Positions 54,052-63,087 are shown, counted from the first letter of the stretch. The stretch is 64,000 nt of DNA from PMP191F sp047602185 (GCA_047602185.1 JASGHY010000001.1:620001-684000); one strand, 5' to 3'. Numbers and translations: made by a program. The notes: generated by a model not told the origin, from the letters alone.

Positions 54052-56121
54052 ATGAAGTTTTTTCCTACACTATTCCTGGCTGTTTATTTTGTAAATGCAG
54101 CAGCACAATCTCCTGTAAAAACTGAACCCTCTGCACTTGTAAATGTATTTGTTGGTTCAGAAGGTGATCGCGGGCAAATGTCACCTGCCGCTTCTTATCC
54201 TTTTGGTATGTTAAGCGTTGGGCCGCAAACCTATCCCAACCTGCATATGGGGTATGATCACAGGGCTACGCAGTTTGTTGGTTTTACACACAACCGTTTT
54301 GAAGGTGTAGGCTGTAAGGGTAGTGGCGGTAATATTCTGATCAAACCTTTTATTGGTGATAACTATAGTGAAGATAAACTGCTGAAGAAAAAAGAAACTG
54401 CCGGTGCAGGTTTCTACAGCGTTGCTTTTTTTAATGGGATTAAAGCAGATATTGCTGTTGTAAAAAATGCCGGAGTGGAAGAGTATAGTTTCCCGGCCGG
54501 TAAAAAAGGATTTTATATTGACCTGAGCCATACACTGGCCAATAGTTTTGTAGCAGAGGAGCATAGCATTAATAAAAACGATAACTCTGTTACCGGTTGG
54601 GTAGATGCACGCACTACCTGTAACGTTGGTATTTATCGTGTTTATTATACCCTCAATTTCAGTCAGCCTGTTAATATGATTGAGACTGCGCCACACCAAC
54701 TGGTCGCAACAGTTGCCGGTAATGCATCAACAGTACGGGTGAAGATCGCGCTTTCATCGGTGGATACAGAACATGCAATAGCAGCTATCAATAATGCATC
54801 ATTCCCGGAAATGAAAACGGCGGCAACAAAAGCATGGAATGATGTATTGAGCGCCATAAAAGTATCGGGCGACGTGGAGCAACAAAAGCTGTTCTATTCC
54901 ATGTTATACCGTACCGTGCAATCTCCTTATATGATCTCTGAGCCCGATGGAAAGTTCCGCGCTACAGATGGCAGTTTGCAGCAAAGTAAGAATGAAAGAT
55001 ATAATGGCTGGGCTATCTGGGACAATTATCGTACACAGCTCCCTTTGTTGTCAATACTCTATCCTAAAAGATACAGTGACATTACCACTTCCATCGCTGG
55101 TTTATATACTTATGGTAAAAAGGATTATGCAACCCTGCATGAGCCTTCCAATACAGTAAGAACAGAACATGGCATGGTGGTATTGCTGGATGCTATCCGT
55201 AAAGGCTACGCAGTGGACCTTGCTGTTATTACAGATTCATTGATCGGAGAAGCTGAAAGACTGGATTTTTCCAAACCTGATAAAGCTCTTGAATCCAGCT
55301 ATGACCTGTGGGCATTATCTCAGTTATTATCACTGGCTGGTAAAACAGAGCTGAGCAAAACTTACCTGCAGAAAGCTGCTGCTTATAAAGACTATTGGAC
55401 AAAGGATTTTAAGGACATCACTAAGCCTGATGTAGACCGTGTTTCAGCAAGAGGGCTTTACCAGGGAACTATCTGGCAATACAGGTGGTTCGTGCCTTTT
55501 GATATAAAGGGCCTGATAGACCTGGCGGGTGGAGAAGCGAACTATCTCAAAGAGCTTGATTATTTCTTTGATAATGATCTGTATAACCACTCTAACGAGC
55601 CTGATATACAGGTGCCGCTGATGTACAATATGACCTCGCAGCCGTGGAAATCACAGTTAATGATGCGCAGGTATGCAGCGGATACAGTGGTACAATATTA
55701 TTTTAATGATAACAGCCGTGGCATTGATCCTTTCATTGGCGTGATCTATACCAATAAGCCAGATACTTATGTACGTACAATGGATGATGATGCAGGTGCT
55801 ATGTCTGCCTGGTATGTATTTGCAGCAGCAGGCTTTTCTCCTGCCTGTGTGGGATGGCCCGTTTATTATCTGAACGTGCCTTTGTTCAGCGAGGTGCAGT
55901 TAAACCCACAGGGAAGTAAGTCGTTTGTTATCCGTGTTAAAAATGCAGGTACTCAGAACCGCTATATAAAGTCTGCGATACTTAATGGTAAAACGCTTGA
56001 CAGGAACTGGCTTACACATGAGGAGATCATGAAAGGTGGTGAGCTGATCATTGAAGCAAGCGCAACACCGAACAAATCTTGGGGAGTTACAAACCAATGG
56101 ATAACGGAGATAGGGAAGTGA
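54052..56121 (+). CDS. GH92 family glycoside hydrolase (alpha-mannosidase type)
   Basis: A secreted 689-residue enzyme of glycoside hydrolase family 92, calcium-dependent exo-alpha-mannosidases common in Bacteroidota. The signal peptide is FFPTLFLAVYFVNAAA from the ATG at 54052; a frame start at 54028 adds only eight residues. The N-terminal beta-sandwich starts LVNVFVGSEGDRGQMSP, and the (alpha/alpha)6 part has HSNEPDIQVPLMYN and the family signature DDDAGAMSAWYVFAAAGF, containing the acid/base region. It is alone, with no SusCD or sulfatase beside it. The TGA stop lies inside the first word of a GTGAGAC-type heptad array. Confidence 0.95.
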   Translation: MKFFPTLFLAVYFVNAAAQSPVKTEPSALVNVFVGSEGDRGQMSPAASYPFGMLSVGPQTYPNLHMGYDHRATQFVGFTHNRFEGVGCKGSGGNILIKPFIGDNYSEDKLLKKKETAGAGFYSVAFFNGIKADIAVVKNAGVEEYSFPAGKKGFYIDLSHTLANSFVAEEHSINKNDNSVTGWVDARTTCNVGIYRVYYTLNFSQPVNMIETAPHQLVATVAGNASTVRVKIALSSVDTEHAIAAINNASFPEMKTAATKAWNDVLSAIKVSGDVEQQKLFYSMLYRTVQSPYMISEPDGKFRATDGSLQQSKNERYNGWAIWDNYRTQLPLLSILYPKRYSDITTSIAGLYTYGKKDYATLHEPSNTVRTEHGMVVLLDAIRKGYAVDLAVITDSLIGEAERLDFSKPDKALESSYDLWALSQLLSLAGKTELSKTYLQKAAAYKDYWTKDFKDITKPDVDRVSARGLYQGTIWQYRWFVPFDIKGLIDLAGGEANYLKELDYFFDNDLYNHSNEPDIQVPLMYNMTSQPWKSQLMMRRYAADTVVQYYFNDNSRGIDPFIGVIYTNKPDTYVRTMDDDAGAMSAWYVFAAAGFSPACVGWPVYYLNVPLFSEVQLNPQGSKSFVIRVKNAGTQNRYIKSAILNGKTLDRNWLTHEEIMKGGELIIEASATPNKSWGVTNQWITEIGK

Positions 56122-56440
56122 GACGTGAATCGTGAGTCGGCAGACGGCAATCGGCAAAAAGCCTCAAACGGAATGCATGTTTCAGGATACATTATATGCA
56201 AGGCTCGGGTCAGCTTTGCAAAGCTGACGCCGGGGAAAAAAATATAGGGTTTAAAGTTCAGGAAGGCTGCATGTAATTAATCTAATATTAGTACTTCTGG
56301 CCCGACCTTTAAAGGTCGGGCCAGAATGAAAGATTTGAAACGGTATCACTATAACATTCCATATGCAGACTAAAGTCTGCGGGAATATTTAAATATCAGC
56401 TTTGCGTCTTACGCGTCTTTGCGTGCCTGGTCTCTTAGCT
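56118..56440. repeat. Heptad array R10 with three palindromes
   Basis: A left-type array (GTGAGAC, GTGAATC, GTGAGTC then GGCAGAC, GGCAATC) runs from 56118 to 56155. Three palindromes follow: 20 bp at 56209-56228 (GTCAGCTTTG plus its complement), a perfect 32 bp at 56295-56326 (TTCTGGCCCGACCTTT plus its complement), and GCAGAC / GTCTGC at 56365-56380. A right-type-like array of GCGTCTT words is at about 56401-56428. The genes on both sides are convergent, so the 32-bp palindrome may also end transcription. The rest to 56559 shows nothing. Confidence 0.75.
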
Positions 56441-56559
56441 GCATAAAGTACGGAACGTACCAGTGTGCGACGCAACAAAAGCCTCATAGTAGTAAAGTCG
56501 CCGGCTCCATATATGATCAATAGCTAATTCCTGATTTCCCGATAACCGCACATTTGCCA

Positions 56560-57834
56560 TTAATGCCCTTTCGTTGCAGCATCAAACACACGGCAATAAT
56601 TGCCACCACCTATTTTTGCGATCTCGTTTTCATTGAAACCGGTTTTTAACAGGGCGTCCACTACAACATAGTAGAAGCCATCTTTCTGATCTTTCCAGGC
56701 TTCATTGGTGCGTTCGCCAACACGTGGGCCTCCTCCTCTGTTACCACCACCACCGGGGCCACCATTTGGGTTGTTATTATCACGTGGAGGGCCTCCGGCC
56801 GAACGATCGCCTTGTGGTGGTGGATTTCCTCCCTGCTGTGGAGCAGGGCCACCGGGTCTCTGACCAAAGGTTGCGTTGGGCGATCTGTAGGCAGGTGTTA
56901 ATTTAGTATCGGTGCCTATGCATACGTGGTCAACGCCAATGATATCAACAAGTGCCCTTATGTTCTGTCCATGTTCCAGCGGCGTATCTGCCAGGTGCGT
57001 CCATACACCAATAACGCCTCCTGCATCTGCTATTATTTTAGCCTGTTCTTTACTGATCAGTCTGGGGCGCATCATTTTGGCCATATTGGGATTCTGACCC
57101 AGTTGTGTATCGAGACCCGTATGAGAAATAAGCACGGGGTGTTTCGCTACTTTTAGCGCAGCATTGATGGTGTCGTTGCTGGCATGTGCCAGATCGATCA
57201 GCATGCCCAGCCTGTTACATTCTTTAATGACATCTGCGCCGAATGTTGTTAATCCTCCAAATTGCGGCTGATTGGTATATACATCACCCAATGGTACAGA
57301 AGCGTCGCTGTCGTGCAATAATCCCAGGTGACGTAAGCCTCTTTTGTATGCCACTTCTACACGATCCAGCTGACCTTCAAGAAAGTGACAGCCTTCTACT
57401 GACTGGATAACTGTTGGCTTGTGCTTTTTATGTGCTGTAGTCAGTGCAGAGAGATTCAGCGCACGTTTCATATCGTTTGTCTCCAGCACCTTGTCCATCG
57501 CATCCAGACCGGCAATAAACCTGTTGTAAGCATCGCCGGGGGTATTGGATCTTTGATAATCTGTAGCAAAGGTCATGCAGATGGCAGAAAGCCCTGACTT
57601 TTTCATCTCTCCGGCAAGATCAAGCTGCGGGCCGGGTAATTCTGCTGCTACCAATGGCACATCTATATGATTGTGTGTATCTATGCCGATTGTTTTGGCA
57701 ACAATAGCTGCTACGCGTGGATCAAGATCATCAAAGGTCCATGATAACAGTGGATTCATCATCATCATTGCTCCTGTGCCTGTAAGGCCACCAATAAATT
57801 TCCTTCTTGTCCACGCCTGTTGATAGTTCTTCAT
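56560..57834 (-). CDS. TAT-exported M19 membrane dipeptidase with a Gly/Pro/Asn-rich insert
   Basis: A 424-residue zinc dipeptidase of family M19. The twin-arginine signal is at 8-15 (WTRRKFIGG). Metal ligands fit: His54 and His56 (IDTHNHIDV), Glu148 (SVEGCH), His216 (LIDLAHASND), His238 (LISHTGLDT), and the final Asp309 (IGTDTK). Between that Asp and the C-terminal helix lies a low-complexity insert of about 55 residues (319-373) rich in Gly, Pro, Asn and Arg; the family normally has a short loop here. It is not interrupted by a frameshift. It is convergent with GH92 and stands alone. Confidence 0.93.
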   Translation of the reverse strand: MKNYQQAWTRRKFIGGLTGTGAMMMMNPLLSWTFDDLDPRVAAIVAKTIGIDTHNHIDVPLVAAELPGPQLDLAGEMKKSGLSAICMTFATDYQRSNTPGDAYNRFIAGLDAMDKVLETNDMKRALNLSALTTAHKKHKPTVIQSVEGCHFLEGQLDRVEVAYKRGLRHLGLLHDSDASVPLGDVYTNQPQFGGLTTFGADVIKECNRLGMLIDLAHASNDTINAALKVAKHPVLISHTGLDTQLGQNPNMAKMMRPRLISKEQAKIIADAGGVIGVWTHLADTPLEHGQNIRALVDIIGVDHVCIGTDTKLTPAYRSPNATFGQRPGGPAPQQGGNPPPQGDRSAGGPPRDNNNPNGGPGGGGNRGGGPRVGERTNEAWKDQKDGFYYVVVDALLKTGFNENEIAKIGGGNYCRVFDAATKGH

Positions 57835-58079
57835 CGTGCTCCCTGGGTTAATAAGTTATAAATACATTTTCCAATTAGACGCTGTCTATAGCTGCATATT
57901 GCATTCTGGTTGGGTGTTTCTGAAAAGGACTGTAACTAAGCAATCTGTAACGATGAAAGGTGGGCTTTTGTCAATCAATAACAAGACCAGTGCTGCAATG
58001 TAAGAAGGGGTTGATGCAGCGGCAGGTCTATGTTTTATATTGGCTCTTATGGATCTTTATGTGCCTGGTGACATTTGTC

Positions 58080-58448
58080 TCAGCAACTCTTGTCTGAACT
58101 GATAATAGGAATGTTTTCCTGTTTCATCCTTTTTTCACCCCATATACGCAGGTGATCGATGAAGGGGATCAGTTCTTTTCCAAATGTTGTCAGCGAATAT
58201 TCTACACGCGGTGGTACTTCATGAAATACCTCACGATGGATCAGTTTATCTTCTTCCAGTTCTCTTAATGTTTGCGTAAGCATCTTTGGAGTGATGTCTG
58301 CAATGGCACGACGAAGTTCTCCGTAACGCATTACCGTTCGCTGATGAAGATACCAGATAAGCCTTCCTTTATATTTTCCGCCGATGCGCCTGAAAGCGTA
58401 GTCTACTGAACAGAGCGGGTCCTGGATCTTTATTTTTTTCGTTCTCAC
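58080..58448 (-). CDS. HxlR-family transcriptional regulator
   Basis: A 122-residue winged-helix regulator of the HxlR type. The family pattern is clear: Cys13 in DPLCSVDYAFRRIGGKYKG, YGELRRAIADITPKMLTQTL (recognition region), and EVPPRVEYSLTTFGKEL. Members sense redox or electrophiles, often through the N-terminal Cys, which is present, and regulate a divergent enzyme gene. Here that is the metallo-hydrolase gene 117 bp away. The start is a GTG at 58448 after an AAAGGG ribosome-binding-like run. Three AGTACCT sites lie in the gap. Confidence 0.93.
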   Translation of the reverse strand: MRTKKIKIQDPLCSVDYAFRRIGGKYKGRLIWYLHQRTVMRYGELRRAIADITPKMLTQTLRELEEDKLIHREVFHEVPPRVEYSLTTFGKELIPFIDHLRIWGEKRMKQENIPIISSDKSC

Positions 58449-58478
58449 CTGCTTCCCTTTAAGTTGATAATCAGTAAT

Positions 58479-58548
58479 AGTACCTTTTTGGTGCGTAGCC
58501 TACTTTATAGTACCTACTTGTTTCAAAGGTACTGTGCCGATAAATTTG
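58479..58548 (+). promoter_or_regulatory. Promoter of the metallo-hydrolase gene with candidate HxlR operator
   Basis: TAAATTTG (58541-58548) fits the -7 box and TTG (58518-58520) lies 20 bp upstream. An inverted pair AGTACCT (58509-58515) / AGGTACT (58527-58533) straddles the -33 box, and a third AGTACCT lies at 58479-58485. This is the expected place for repression by the divergent HxlR protein; binding is inferred. Confidence 0.55.
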
Positions 58549-58565
58549 TCGCAAATAATTGAATT

Positions 58566-59537
58566 ATGGACAGAAGAGAGTTGTTTAAGAACCTGGCAAT
58601 ACTGGGTTTGGGCAGTGTTATTCCCTTTGGAAAGATGTTGGCAAATATCAGCTACGCTAAAAGGCCATTTCACCAGTTTAAGTTAGGCAACCTGGATATG
58701 ACCGTTGTAACAGACGGACATATTATTATGAGCCCGGTACAGCCGGTTTTCCCTAATGGAGATGAGCAGGCAGAAAAGGAATTGCTGCGTAAAAGTTTCC
58801 GGTCAACGGAGGAAGTTGATCTTGGTATGAATATGCTGATTATTAAAAAGGATAAAGAAGTAATACTGATAGATACTGGTACAGGTGGCGCTTTTGGTCC
58901 TGCTTCGGGTTGGCTGTTAAGCTCACTGAAAGATGCAGATATTGATCCGGCAGGGATTACCCGTATTGTAATTTCACACGCACACCCGGATCATATAGGA
59001 GGGCTGCTTACAAAAGATGATAAGCCGGTATTTGCCAACGCACAGGTTTATCTTTCAAAAGCAGAACACGCATTCTGGATGGCTGCTGAGCAGGATTTCT
59101 CAAGATCAAAGTTCAGTGATAAAAAGTTACTGGCAGTGTTTACTGCGGCAACGCAAAAAACGATCAGGACACTTGATAAGCGTCTTCATTTATTCAATGA
59201 TGGGGATGAGTTGTTTGGCTGTCTGCGTATGCAGCTGGCACCCGGCCATACACCGGGACATACATTGGTGCACGTTTTCTCGGGGGCAGAGGAAATGGTA
59301 CACATTGCAGACCTGATGCATTCTGATGTATTGTTGTTCCCACACCCTGAATGGGGATTTAATGGTGATACTGATTTTGATATGGCCGCTGCTACCCGTA
59401 AACGTGTGCTGGCCGAATTAGCGGGTGGACAGAAAAAGGTGTTTGCCTATCATTTACCATGGCCCGGTATAGGGCATGTACGTAGCAAAGAGGGGGCATA
59501 CGAATGGGTCGCAGAAACTTATGCTTTTCCGGTGTAA
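58566..59537 (+). CDS. MBL-fold metallo-hydrolase
   Basis: A 323-residue metallo-beta-lactamase-fold protein with the zinc motif HAHPDH (in VISHAHPDHIGGL near 139-151), a second His in LAPGHTPGHTLVHVF, Asp in HIADLMHSD and a last His in FAYHLPWPGIGH. The N-terminus (DRRELFKNLAILGLG) carries twin arginines and a short hydrophobic stretch, so TAT export is possible. The fold covers lactonases, quorum quenchers and thiol ester hydrolases; the substrate is not evident. It is controlled probably by the divergent HxlR regulator. It ends 20 bp from a convergent acyltransferase gene. Confidence 0.92.
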   Translation: MDRRELFKNLAILGLGSVIPFGKMLANISYAKRPFHQFKLGNLDMTVVTDGHIIMSPVQPVFPNGDEQAEKELLRKSFRSTEEVDLGMNMLIIKKDKEVILIDTGTGGAFGPASGWLLSSLKDADIDPAGITRIVISHAHPDHIGGLLTKDDKPVFANAQVYLSKAEHAFWMAAEQDFSRSKFSDKKLLAVFTAATQKTIRTLDKRLHLFNDGDELFGCLRMQLAPGHTPGHTLVHVFSGAEEMVHIADLMHSDVLLFPHPEWGFNGDTDFDMAAATRKRVLAELAGGQKKVFAYHLPWPGIGHVRSKEGAYEWVAETYAFPV

Positions 59538-59543
59538 AAGAAG

Positions 59544-59570
59544 GGCAAAGCTCTTTATTAGTGCTTTGCC
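59544..59570. terminator. Hairpin between convergent metallo-hydrolase and acyltransferase genes
   Basis: An 8-bp inverted repeat GGCAAAGC / GCTTTGCC with an 11-base loop covers the 20-bp gap and the last codons of the acyltransferase gene. It is a plausible but weak terminator, since no strong T-run follows. Confidence 0.4.
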
Positions 59571-60688
59571 TGGTCTCCACTGACAATTACTGAATACTTT
59601 AATTTCTTTCTTAAAATTTTCCTTTCAAAATAGAAATAGGAAATATGGGCTAACAGGATGGTTAATGTAACTGTACCAATAAATACAATAGCGGACCATG
59701 CAGTGTAACTGATAGTGGTGTATAGACCTGATAATAGCTTCAATGTTATGGTGATTGCAAAAAGGTGATAAATATACAATCCGTAGGATATCTTACCCAG
59801 GTAGTTTAGCACTTTGTTTTCAAGTTTTATAAATGAGTCCTCATTTAAAGAAATATTGATAAGCAGAATAGCTACGATGGTAGCCTGGGTTTCGCTTTTG
59901 AAAAGGTAGAAGTAGTGGAACGATATTGTATTGGTCAGCATCAATAAAAAAGCAGACAATGCCAGTATCTGTACCCATTTCGTTTTTAGCAATTTCCTAC
60001 CGGATAATTCAACTGCAATGGCGCCAATAAGCAAGCATGAATACCTGCTCCAACTGATAAACTGCCAGGCTAATGAGCCATATCCTTTGGATGCTATGGC
60101 CGCAAAGAATATTTTAAGGATTATAAAAACGCTTAGACAAACAATTGCAACGAACAGAATACTTTTCTTCGTTTTTTTTAGTATTACGGGCCATACCAGA
60201 TAGAATTGTTCTTCCACACCTATAGACCATAAAATATTTCCATAGGGCAGTAAAGTAAGTATAAGAGAGATATTGGGCAGCATTACAATCAGAAGCAAAA
60301 AGTGCAGCCAGAAATATTTGTGATGGGCAAATGATTCTCCGTAAACATTAAAGAAAAAAGGGATCTTCGGTATGATAAACAAACAAATTATTACCATTAA
60401 AAAATACAATGGCCATATCCTGAGTATTCTTCTTATATAGAAATTCCGTGTATTGATCGTACCGGTGAGTTGAATCTCAGCTTTTAACAAGTAGGTGATC
60501 AGAAATCCACTTAATGTAAAAAAAATGGTTACCCCAAAGCTTCCCAGATGACCTCTATAAACCAAATCAAATACTTGTTTAAATCCTAGTCTGTATTTAA
60601 AAGATTCAATATGTGCAATTATTACAAACAGTACGGCTAGAAATCTTACTCCGTTTAATCCCGGAAGATATATCTCCTTTTTGTTCAT
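59558..60688 (-). CDS. Acyltransferase family 3 membrane protein
   Basis: A 376-residue inner-membrane O-acyltransferase (acyltransferase-3/OafA type) with about ten helices. The N-terminal signature GLNGVRFLAVLFVIIAH holds the catalytic Arg and His near 14-26, followed by GHLGSFGVTIFFTLSGFLITYLL, split at residues 46-68, and RRILRIWPLYF. There is no C-terminal SGNH domain, so the acceptor may be a membrane sugar or lipid, unknown here. The ATG is at 60688. It lies 93 bp after the T9SS gene stop, with a terminator between them. Confidence 0.93.
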   Translation of the reverse strand: MNKKEIYLPGLNGVRFLAVLFVIIAHIESFKYRLGFKQVFDLVYRGHLGSFGVTIFFTLSGFLITYLLKAEIQLTGTINTRNFYIRRILRIWPLYFLMVIICLFIIPKIPFFFNVYGESFAHHKYFWLHFLLLIVMLPNISLILTLLPYGNILWSIGVEEQFYLVWPVILKKTKKSILFVAIVCLSVFIILKIFFAAIASKGYGSLAWQFISWSRYSCLLIGAIAVELSGRKLLKTKWVQILALSAFLLMLTNTISFHYFYLFKSETQATIVAILLINISLNEDSFIKLENKVLNYLGKISYGLYIYHLFAITITLKLLSGLYTTISYTAWSAIVFIGTVTLTILLAHISYFYFERKILRKKLKYSVIVSGDQAKH

Positions 60689-60721
60689 TGGTACTAAGAT
60701 AATGGATTGTCTGGTATAAAA

Positions 60722-60754
60722 TTAAAGACATCATTCACAGAATGATGTCTTTAA
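60722..60754 (-). terminator. Terminator of the small T9SS protein gene
   Basis: A perfect 14-bp stem TTAAAGACATCATT / AATGATGTCTTTAA with loop CACAG lies 27 bp after the stop at 60781. On the minus strand the sequence continues with an A/T-rich but not pure U run. It isolates the acyltransferase gene downstream. Confidence 0.75.
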
Positions 60755-60780
60755 CCAGCCGGATATGGCCAAACAGATCA

Positions 60781-62067
60781 CTATCGTTTAATAACCGGCA
60801 CCAGTTTTGTTTTTTCTGTTCCGCCAATGAAATAAATATAGTATTGGCCATTGCTGATGCTGTTCATGTCGAACCTGATGGTATTGCCTCCTTTTAATAA
60901 TACTACGGGCATTTTCTTTATTGATCTTCCCATATTGTCGATCAGTATAAGCTCGCCGGTTTGGTTTTTAGCAACGGCAAGTGTCAATTCCGCAGAAGAG
61001 CCGGTAACAGGGTTGGCCACAAGCGTTAATTGTGTATTGTCTGTTTTTACCCTGGTAACGATTACCTGCGAATAAGTGAATTTTCCGTCAATATCTGTCA
61101 TCTTTAAGCGGAAATAGGCATCCGCATCAATACTGGTGGTGAAACTATAAGTAGATGGCTTATTGTTGGCTGTTACTTCTCCAATGGCTTCAAACGATTG
61201 CCCGTTTTTGCTTTGTTCGATAATGAATGATCTTACATTTTCTTCATCTGTTGTTTTCCATTCCAGACCAACGTTTGAACCGGACTGTTTTGCTTTAAAA
61301 GAGAGTAGTTTTAGTGGTAATAATACATTGCAACTGGCGCAGTTTGCTGTAAATGTAGCAGATCCCATTGCTACCGGGTCAGGAGCAGCGGCGCCGGGAA
61401 GTTCACATACATGGAGGTTTGATGTACTACTGATAGGAGCGTTGCCATTAAAGGTATTGGTATAGCTGACACAGGCCGTGCCTGTGGGAACGGTTACAGA
61501 ATTAGCTTCATTATTAAACAGACTCTCTATATTTGATTGGGAACCCGGTCCCAGGCATACATGTGCACCTCCGTTTAGGAAAACAATACCGGCACTGATG
61601 GTACCATTATTAATGAGCAGGCCATCATTCAGGATGGTAAGACTGCTGTTCATGGTAATAGTGGCTCCGGCGGCATTATATACTACAGTATTACTACCTG
61701 TAACGTTTACAATAGAACTGAATGATACGTTTCCGAAGTTGTAAAACCTATTGCCATTACCGGCATTAAAACTTCCCGGAAAGTTTATTGTAGTACCGGC
61801 GTTGATCAGCATAGTGCCGCTGTTAAAGTTAAGGCTGTTAAATGATACATTTCCGCAAAGTACCAGGGTGCCGCCATTGAGTGTAATATTGGAATAAGTA
61901 CCACTGGAAGCATTGTAGATCTCCCCGGTGTTAATAGACGCACCATCAACCAGTGCAGTGCCGGTACCACAGGCAATAACAGGCGGAGCGGATGGCGATG
62001 TACATTGGGAGTAAGCACTAAAAGAAATGATGAGGCATAAGCATAATATCGTCGTGATTGTTTTCAT
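60781..62067 (-). CDS. T9SS-secreted surface protein of unknown function
   Basis: A 428-residue exported protein. A signal peptide (KTITTILCLCLIISFSAYS) leads into a beta-helix-like, Asn/Gly/Thr-rich domain (about 25-235) with regular turns such as LNGGTLVLCGNVSFNSLNF, typical of adhesin or polysaccharide-binding solenoids. Next is a FN3-like segment starting LPLKLLSFKAKQSGSNVGLEW near 268-288 and a C-terminal T9SS sorting domain (NPVTGSSAELTLAVAKNQ, ending SNGQYYIYFIGG) at about 350-428. No enzyme motif was found. It is transcribed alone. Confidence 0.85.
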   Translation of the reverse strand: MKTITTILCLCLIISFSAYSQCTSPSAPPVIACGTGTALVDGASINTGEIYNASSGTYSNITLNGGTLVLCGNVSFNSLNFNSGTMLINAGTTINFPGSFNAGNGNRFYNFGNVSFSSIVNVTGSNTVVYNAAGATITMNSSLTILNDGLLINNGTISAGIVFLNGGAHVCLGPGSQSNIESLFNNEANSVTVPTGTACVSYTNTFNGNAPISSTSNLHVCELPGAAAPDPVAMGSATFTANCASCNVLLPLKLLSFKAKQSGSNVGLEWKTTDEENVRSFIIEQSKNGQSFEAIGEVTANNKPSTYSFTTSIDADAYFRLKMTDIDGKFTYSQVIVTRVKTDNTQLTLVANPVTGSSAELTLAVAKNQTGELILIDNMGRSIKKMPVVLLKGGNTIRFDMNSISNGQYYIYFIGGTEKTKLVPVIKR

Positions 62068-62544
62068 AATGAACAGTTTTGGTGAACATTGCTGGTTCTG
62101 TTCTACGGAATAAAGCTCAGGGGGTAATGATAAATATGCCGGTGCAAGGCATAATACAACGCTGTTGTTTATAAAAGAGATCGGTATTCTCTCTCCGAAA
62201 GATGCAGGAAATGGTTGTGTTCAACTACTGTTCTGGTAAATTCCAAAAGCAGTATGCAGATAGAAGTAAAGTGTATAAAAGTATCCCATAACAAACTATT
62301 TTGTGATGATAGTTTGTAGGGTTTGGTTATATGTCGTTGCGATGGAAAAGAGTAACAGGAAATTAGGGAAATATATACTTCTGGCAAAAAAGTATTATAT
62401 ATTTCCTGTGTTATCATTCACTGGTATAAAACAAGAGAATTGTCGATGTTCCTGTAATGCTGATTTTTTTGGTGAACTTTCTGCTTTAATACTGTAATAT
62501 TTTCGGCATTTACCACACTTATGTTTTAAGCAAACAGCATTACT
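62068..62544. other. Intergenic stretch without recognised element
   Basis: A 477-bp gap between the divergent T9SS protein and NTF2-like genes. Small open frames on both strands lack plausible starts or domains and were not called. No heptad array is seen here, in contrast to most long gaps in this window. Promoters for both genes should lie inside it but no confident match was found. Confidence 0.5.
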
Positions 62545-63063
62545 ATGAAACGAATAAATATTCTTAAGGCCGGCATTACACTGATCTTATTCTGTATTTT
62601 CCTGACAGGCAAATTGTCCGCTCAATCCAAAGAGTCTGATGTAAAAAGTATTGTTCTGCACAAGGATAGTCTTTTCTGGAAGGATTATAACACCTGTAAT
62701 ATTTCAAATCTTCGCACTTTCTTTTCTGATGACGTAGAGTTTTACCATGATAAGGGAGGTGCTACCTTTGGATTGCAGGCACTCGTTGATGCCTTTAAAA
62801 AAGGCATGTGTAATGAACAACAGTCTTTCAGGTTAAGAAGGGAGGCGGTGAAAGGCACAGTGAAGATCTTTCTGCTTCAAAATAATAATGTAGTGTATGG
62901 GGCTATCATAAGCGGTGAGCATGTTTTCTATATTGTACAGAATGGTAAGGAAACACTTGATGGTCATGGAATATTTACTAATATCTGGATGTTGAAAGAT
63001 GGGGAATGGAAAATGACTAGGGTATTGAGTTATGATCATGGTCCGGCTGTACAGCCCAAATGA
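62545..63063 (+). CDS. Exported DUF4440/NTF2-like protein
   Basis: A 172-residue protein with a signal peptide (LKAGITLILFCIFLTGKLSA) and a single NTF2-like domain of the DUF4440 type: KDSLFWKDYNTCNISNLRTFF, FSDDVEFYHDKGG, and the final NIWMLKDGEWKMTRVLSYDH. Such domains bind small ligands; the function here is unknown. It resembles the SnoaL-like protein at 36719 only in fold. It stands alone and ends at a bidirectional terminator. Confidence 0.88.
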   Translation: MKRINILKAGITLILFCIFLTGKLSAQSKESDVKSIVLHKDSLFWKDYNTCNISNLRTFFSDDVEFYHDKGGATFGLQALVDAFKKGMCNEQQSFRLRREAVKGTVKIFLLQNNNVVYGAIISGEHVFYIVQNGKETLDGHGIFTNIWMLKDGEWKMTRVLSYDHGPAVQPK

Positions 63064-63087
63064 TCGCTATAAATGGTTAGTGTAAAT

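Noticed and set aside
62169..62417. 82-residue open frame in the gap before the NTF2-like gene
   Set aside because: No signal, domain or conserved pattern; start context poor.
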